From assembly GCF_013282215.1 (NCBI RefSeq), contig NZ_CP048103.1, forward strand, positions 3,224,001-3,288,000: a stretch of DNA of 64,000 bases. The letters are read 5' to 3'. Position numbers and translations under genes: made by a program. The DNA comes from Kroppenstedtia eburnea (GTDB lineage: Bacteria > Bacillota > Bacilli > Thermoactinomycetales > DSM-45169). Each line of letters opens with the position of its first letter. Position 1 is the stretch's first letter. The notes under the pieces are model-generated. The model saw nothing but the letters and a program-made list of their open reading frames with translations. It was not told the origin of the DNA and made no database searches. Below are positions 60,933-64,000 of the stretch, piece by piece.

Positions 60933-62291
60933 TTTTAATAGTATATTCACGAAGTTCTTCACATCCTCCGCTTTAACCAATTGATGCACGGTCTCCGCAT
61001 TATTCATCATGTTGTACAAGAGATCATACAACATTTGCAAATCTTGAGTGTTACCATGCTTGACACTCGGCCTTGTATTATTTGACCGGTTCAATGCCGC
61101 ACCAAAATGAATGGCCAAGTATCCCGTTTCATCTTCATGGATGGGGGCGCCAAGATGACGGCTTAAAATGTCCGATGCTGTCAAGGCAAGTTCAAAAGCG
61201 TAGGGGTAACTGGTTTTGATATCTTTCAGCAGTGGATTCCGAATATTGAGGCCGTATTTCATACGATTCATCACTGCTTTGATATGCAGTCCCAACCCGA
61301 ACATAAATTCCCGGTCCTGCTTGAAATCCACCCCCATCCTGTGTCTGACCGTCTGCAAGATCGTCTCCAATATGGAATGAACGGGATCACCCAGCACATC
61401 TTGCAAACTTCCCAAGCCGCGGGTCGTGATGCTCGTACCCAACAAATGAATGGCGATGTAAAAAATTTCTTCTTTCGGAAACGATATATGAAGCTCTTTT
61501 TCCAAATATCCTGTGATGTTTTCAGCAATCTCATACTCCCGGGTTTCGGCAATCTCCCGTAAATTCAGCCGAAATGACTGTATATAATGCTGTTCTTTCA
61601 GTCTTCTGATGGCAATCGCAATGTGAATGACCAAATTATCAAGTTCCAAATCTGATAAATAGACATTCGTCTGTTCGATACATTTCAAAACCGTGTCCCT
61701 GATCCTATGAAGATCAGAAATCCCTACCGATTCGTATTCGTTTTCCAGCAACGGTACATGAACATCTCTTGGAAGCAGGTACTGAGATATGCAAGAACGG
61801 AGGGAAATTTCATCCCCTTTCACCCGGATGCCATGGTAAGGCCGTCTTTCGATCGTCAAATTATATGGGAGGAGCAATTCCGTCACATCTTTCATCAATA
61901 GATGTACCGTCGATTTACTGACATAAAGATCCTTCGCCAACTCTTCCAATTTGATATATGATTTCCCGGTTAATAACTTCGTCAACACATAGGTGATTCA
62001 CTCTTCCTGAGTCGACGGAATTCGGGATGAATCGAATTGGAAAAAACACTGATGAAAGCGACGGAATTTTCCTTGGTCGTCGATTCGCAGTTTATAACCG
62101 TTTCCACGGCGGGATTCAACCACCGCCCCATAGGGTTTCATGAGGCCATTTAATTCTCGTATATCCTTTTGGATCGTTTTTGTCGAGACACCCAGTGCCT
62201 TGGAAAGAATAGAGCGGTTTAGTACAGATTCATTTTTTAGAAATTGGTTTAACAGATCCAATAAACGTCGATGTACCTTAAGCATGTCCAC
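60918..62291 (-). pseudogene. licR: LicR-type PRD transcriptional regulator with in-frame TGA
   Basis: 458 codons. The N-terminal helix-turn-helix (MDMLKVHRRLLDLLNQFL ... ILSKALGVSTKTIQKDIRE) ends SRIPSTQEE, then TGA (62000-61998), and the frame continues ITYVLTKLLTGKSYIKLEEL with the second HTH (LYVSKSTVHLLMKDV) and two PRD domains (LVIHIAIAIRRLKE; GYLAIHFGAALNRSNN), then stops. CGA would be expected at the TGA (family RIxYIL). Unlike full LicR/ManR (about 640 aa) the C-terminal EIIB- and EIIA-like domains are absent. It lies directly upstream of the PTS operon it would activate. Confidence 0.8.
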
Positions 62292-62329
62292 CCCACCTTG
62301 TGCCTGCAGGAGATAACGTTATGAAAAAG

Positions 62330-62670
62330 TCAAGGGGAAGCTTTATACGAAGCCGCAGCAAAACTGTCCCACAGGGATTGTCCGCCTCAACCCCTCCTGC
62401 CGCGGGCAGAGTCAAAGGCTCTAAGTCTCCAGCACAGGGGGGCTTTTGCCCCTGAATACCCTTGCATGATGATTCTCCGCTAAGCAGGACAGCATCCTCT
62501 ATTCCAGGGCTTCAGCCCACCTGAACCCAAGTGCCTGTGGGTACAAAATCACTGTTTGGGAAACACACCCTCCTCTCGAACCTAAAGGATTTTCAGGCTT
62601 CCAAGAGTTCATCTTCAACTTTCATACCTTAAGATCCTGCAAAGTCCGTCCCCCGTAAGGGAGACCGCGT
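62330..62670 (-). other. Possible 3' end of an IS605/IS1341-type TnpB element
   Basis: Minus strand: TTGGGTTCAGGTGGGCTGAA, GCCCTGGAATAGAGGATGCT, and CTCTGCCCGCGGCAGGAGGG near the end. These look like the TnpB C-terminus/omega-RNA region of IS1341-type elements as I remember them, but no TnpB ORF is present. It is GC-rich and full of inverted repeats. Low confidence. Confidence 0.3.
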
Positions 62671-62677
62671 CTGCTGT

Positions 62678-63110
62678 TTAAAGCCCTGCTTTTATCACCG
62701 AATCTGTATGATCTGACGGGGAAGAGATTCCGGCACGTCCAAAATACTTCCGTTTCCTTCGAATTCGAGGTTGAAGGCTATCATACTTTTTGCGAGGCCA
62801 GATCTTCACCCTCGGATACCCGTAAATCCCGTTCACTTCCCAATGGCATTCCAAAATTTTCGCCTTGATCTGTTCATTCTCTTTCTCTCTTTCGGACGGA
62901 TATTGTTCTCGTTTCAGGCACCGGTAATAGCCGCTGTGGGAAACACCCGCAATCTTGCACAACAGGGAGATGGAAAAGCGGGTGGACATCTCCCGGACAT
63001 AAAGGCTTTGCATTCACTTCCACTCTCACGGCCTTTCGAGACCCAGCTTATCTTGATTGATCTCAAAGATCTGAGATTGTTCCTCAAGGTTTCGCTTGAC
63101 TAGGATTCTG
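62678..63110 (-). pseudogene. IS3-family transposase fragment (OrfA end and OrfB start)
   Basis: Minus strand. LEEQSQIFEINQDKLGLERP ends an OrfA-like stretch. It is followed by MQSLYVREMSTRFSISLLCK and IAGVSHSGYYRCLKREQYPS, then EVNGIYGYPRVKIWPRKKYD, the N-terminal region of an IS3 OrfB. After this the frame shifts and the DDE domain is missing. A decayed remnant. Confidence 0.8.
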
Positions 63111-63160
63111 AATTCTATATAATATTAGAAGTACAAATTTCCAAAAAAGGGGATGATTGT

Positions 63161-63757
63161 GTGATCAAGAGAATGGCGATTATTTTGTTTGCTTTGGTGT
63201 TGATTCCTTTGTCAGTCCCTGTTTCTGCTGCAGATCAGACTCTTTCAAAGATGGCCATACACGAAGGGCTGGAACAAATCTCTAAACCGATGAAGGAAAA
63301 GTTCATTACGACTTATGCTGCTTTCCCCGCATCTGCCGAAAAAAACGTGGAAACTGGTGTCCAGGCATCTACCGACATCAGGGTACAGATGACAGCAAAA
63401 GCGGATTCTATAGGAACGCAGGCTTTTTTCTGTTTTACTGATAGTAACGGATGGCTAAACAATCCAGATTGTACCACAAATCGTTCAACTATTTATAGAA
63501 CTAAAAACGTAGAATTGCGTGTTGGATACTGGAACGGAAAACAGTATGGTTGGGGGAGATTGATTGCAGGAGACACGGTTTATTTTCAAGTAGATTTAAA
63601 TGGTGATCGACGCGTTGATATCGGGTCTATGTGTATGTTGTGTGATCCAGGAACTTACACTAATGCTTATCCTACTTCAAGCAGTTCGAAAGTGGCCTTT
63701 AGAGTTTGTGGCGCAAATAGATATTCAGACCCTTTAACTTGCACTCCTTGGTGGTAA
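63161..63757 (+). CDS. Secreted cysteine-containing hypothetical protein
   Basis: 198 aa. Signal peptide MIKRMAIILFALVLIPLSVP ending about VSAADQ. The mature part has six cysteines (FFCFTD, NPDCTTN, MCMLCDP, RVCGAN, LTCTPW) suggesting disulfides, and a beta-rich C-terminal half (VELRVGYWNGKQYGWGRLIA, YFQVDLNGDRRVDIG). The C-terminus is TCTPWW. No family recognised. GTG start after AAAAGGGGATGATT. Confidence 0.75.
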   Translation: MIKRMAIILFALVLIPLSVPVSAADQTLSKMAIHEGLEQISKPMKEKFITTYAAFPASAEKNVETGVQASTDIRVQMTAKADSIGTQAFFCFTDSNGWLNNPDCTTNRSTIYRTKNVELRVGYWNGKQYGWGRLIAGDTVYFQVDLNGDRRVDIGSMCMLCDPGTYTNAYPTSSSSKVAFRVCGANRYSDPLTCTPWW

Positions 63758-63861
63758 AATATTCATTGCAACCAAAGCATCCATCAGTAGATGTACTGGG
63801 ATGTCCCGTGCCGTCTCCTACTTATAGCGGTCCCGCCAGCGTCGGAAGCGTGCAGGATTGC

Positions 63862-63911
63862 TGGTCCTAAACAAAGAGGGCAGCCAAGGCTGCCCTCTTT
63901 GTTTAGGACCA
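63862..63911. terminator. Perfect 24-bp inverted repeat
   Basis: The two 24-bp arms read TGGTCCTAAACAAAGAGGGC AGCC and its exact complement, separated by AA. It lies about 100 bp past the secreted-protein stop. It would form a very stable hairpin on either strand and ends in TTTGTTTAGG on the plus strand. The remaining 90 bp to the window end show no clear gene. Confidence 0.7.
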
Positions 63912-64000
63912 CTCGAATTCACACTATCGGGCTTCGCTACATCCACCTTCCCCGGGAAGCAGCGACAGCAGGGGTCGCTGGGAATAGGATCAGTCGGTCA

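Noticed and set aside
59500-62000. Selenocysteine or UGA-recoded genes in the PTS cluster
   Set aside because: No SECIS-like hairpin is evident after either TGA, the residues expected there are not catalytic, and the EIIC has a second inactivating lesion; decay or error is simpler.

Overview
The window looks like chromosomal DNA of a Gram-positive, spore-forming Bacillota, most probably a Thermoactinomycetaceae-like genus. This is an inference from several signs: AGGAGG-type ribosome binding sites throughout with frequent GTG/TTG starts, lipoprotein lipoboxes, a spore photoproduct lyase pair (splAB), a GH52 beta-xylosidase, and a moderately high G+C backbone broken by AT-rich accessory islands. 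No rRNA, tRNA or CRISPR array was seen.

Layout. 1-5.4 kb (minus): an operon for a one-component-permease ABC importer (lipoprotein receptor, ATPase, fused double permease) followed by an argininosuccinate-lyase-like enzyme that runs off the left edge. A large secreted PIG-L-type deacetylase (5.7-8.2 kb) diverges from it. 8.4-12.3 kb: small membrane or hypothetical genes, an XRE-TPR regulator overlapping a 48-aa exported peptide gene (candidate RRNPP quorum-sensing pair), and a BcrC-like undecaprenyl-PP phosphatase. 12.4-18.6 kb: a gmu-like oligosaccharide PTS locus (GH1, EIIC with a frameshift, EIIA, EIIB). It diverges from a phosphomannose isomerase fused in frame to a ROK sugar kinase and a GntR repressor, with an inverted repeat between the two transcription units. 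18.9-31.5 kb: a long plus-strand xylo-oligosaccharide regulon (YesM/YesN-type two-component pair, ABC receptor and two permeases without an ATPase, GH52 beta-xylosidase, YesL, aldose epimerase, XylA, XylB). 31.8-40.6 kb: splA-splB, then minus-strand acyl-CoA dehydrogenase, acyl-CoA ligase and MerR, a DUF3862 lipoprotein, an MFS symporter and a DUF441 protein.

40.8-49 kb is an AT-rich, heavily rearranged island. It holds an array of Rhs/WapA C-terminal cassettes (core fragment plus variable tip plus candidate immunity genes) on the minus strand, with an IS630-family element, its 155-bp non-autonomous derivatives, and an intact GntR-ABC transporter operon between the cassettes and an isolated WapA-type DNRLRE fragment. 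49-52 kb carries a KhtTU K+/H+ antiporter with a second KhtT paralogue facing it. 52-57 kb has two Gfo/Idh/MocA dehydrogenases and a sugar permease split by a 155-bp element. 57-62.3 kb has a TetR-controlled membrane protein and a second lactose/cellobiose-type PTS with a LicR-like PRD regulator; both the EIIC gene and the regulator gene contain in-frame TGA codons. The right end has transposon debris and a secreted cysteine-containing protein.

Main themes: (1) sugar uptake is rich, but the membrane component of three systems is broken; (2) at least three families of small inverted-repeat elements are dispersed through the window, several with readable target-site duplications and some sharing internal cores; (3) the Rhs cassette island and the XRE-TPR/peptide pair are the best candidates for undescribed biology.
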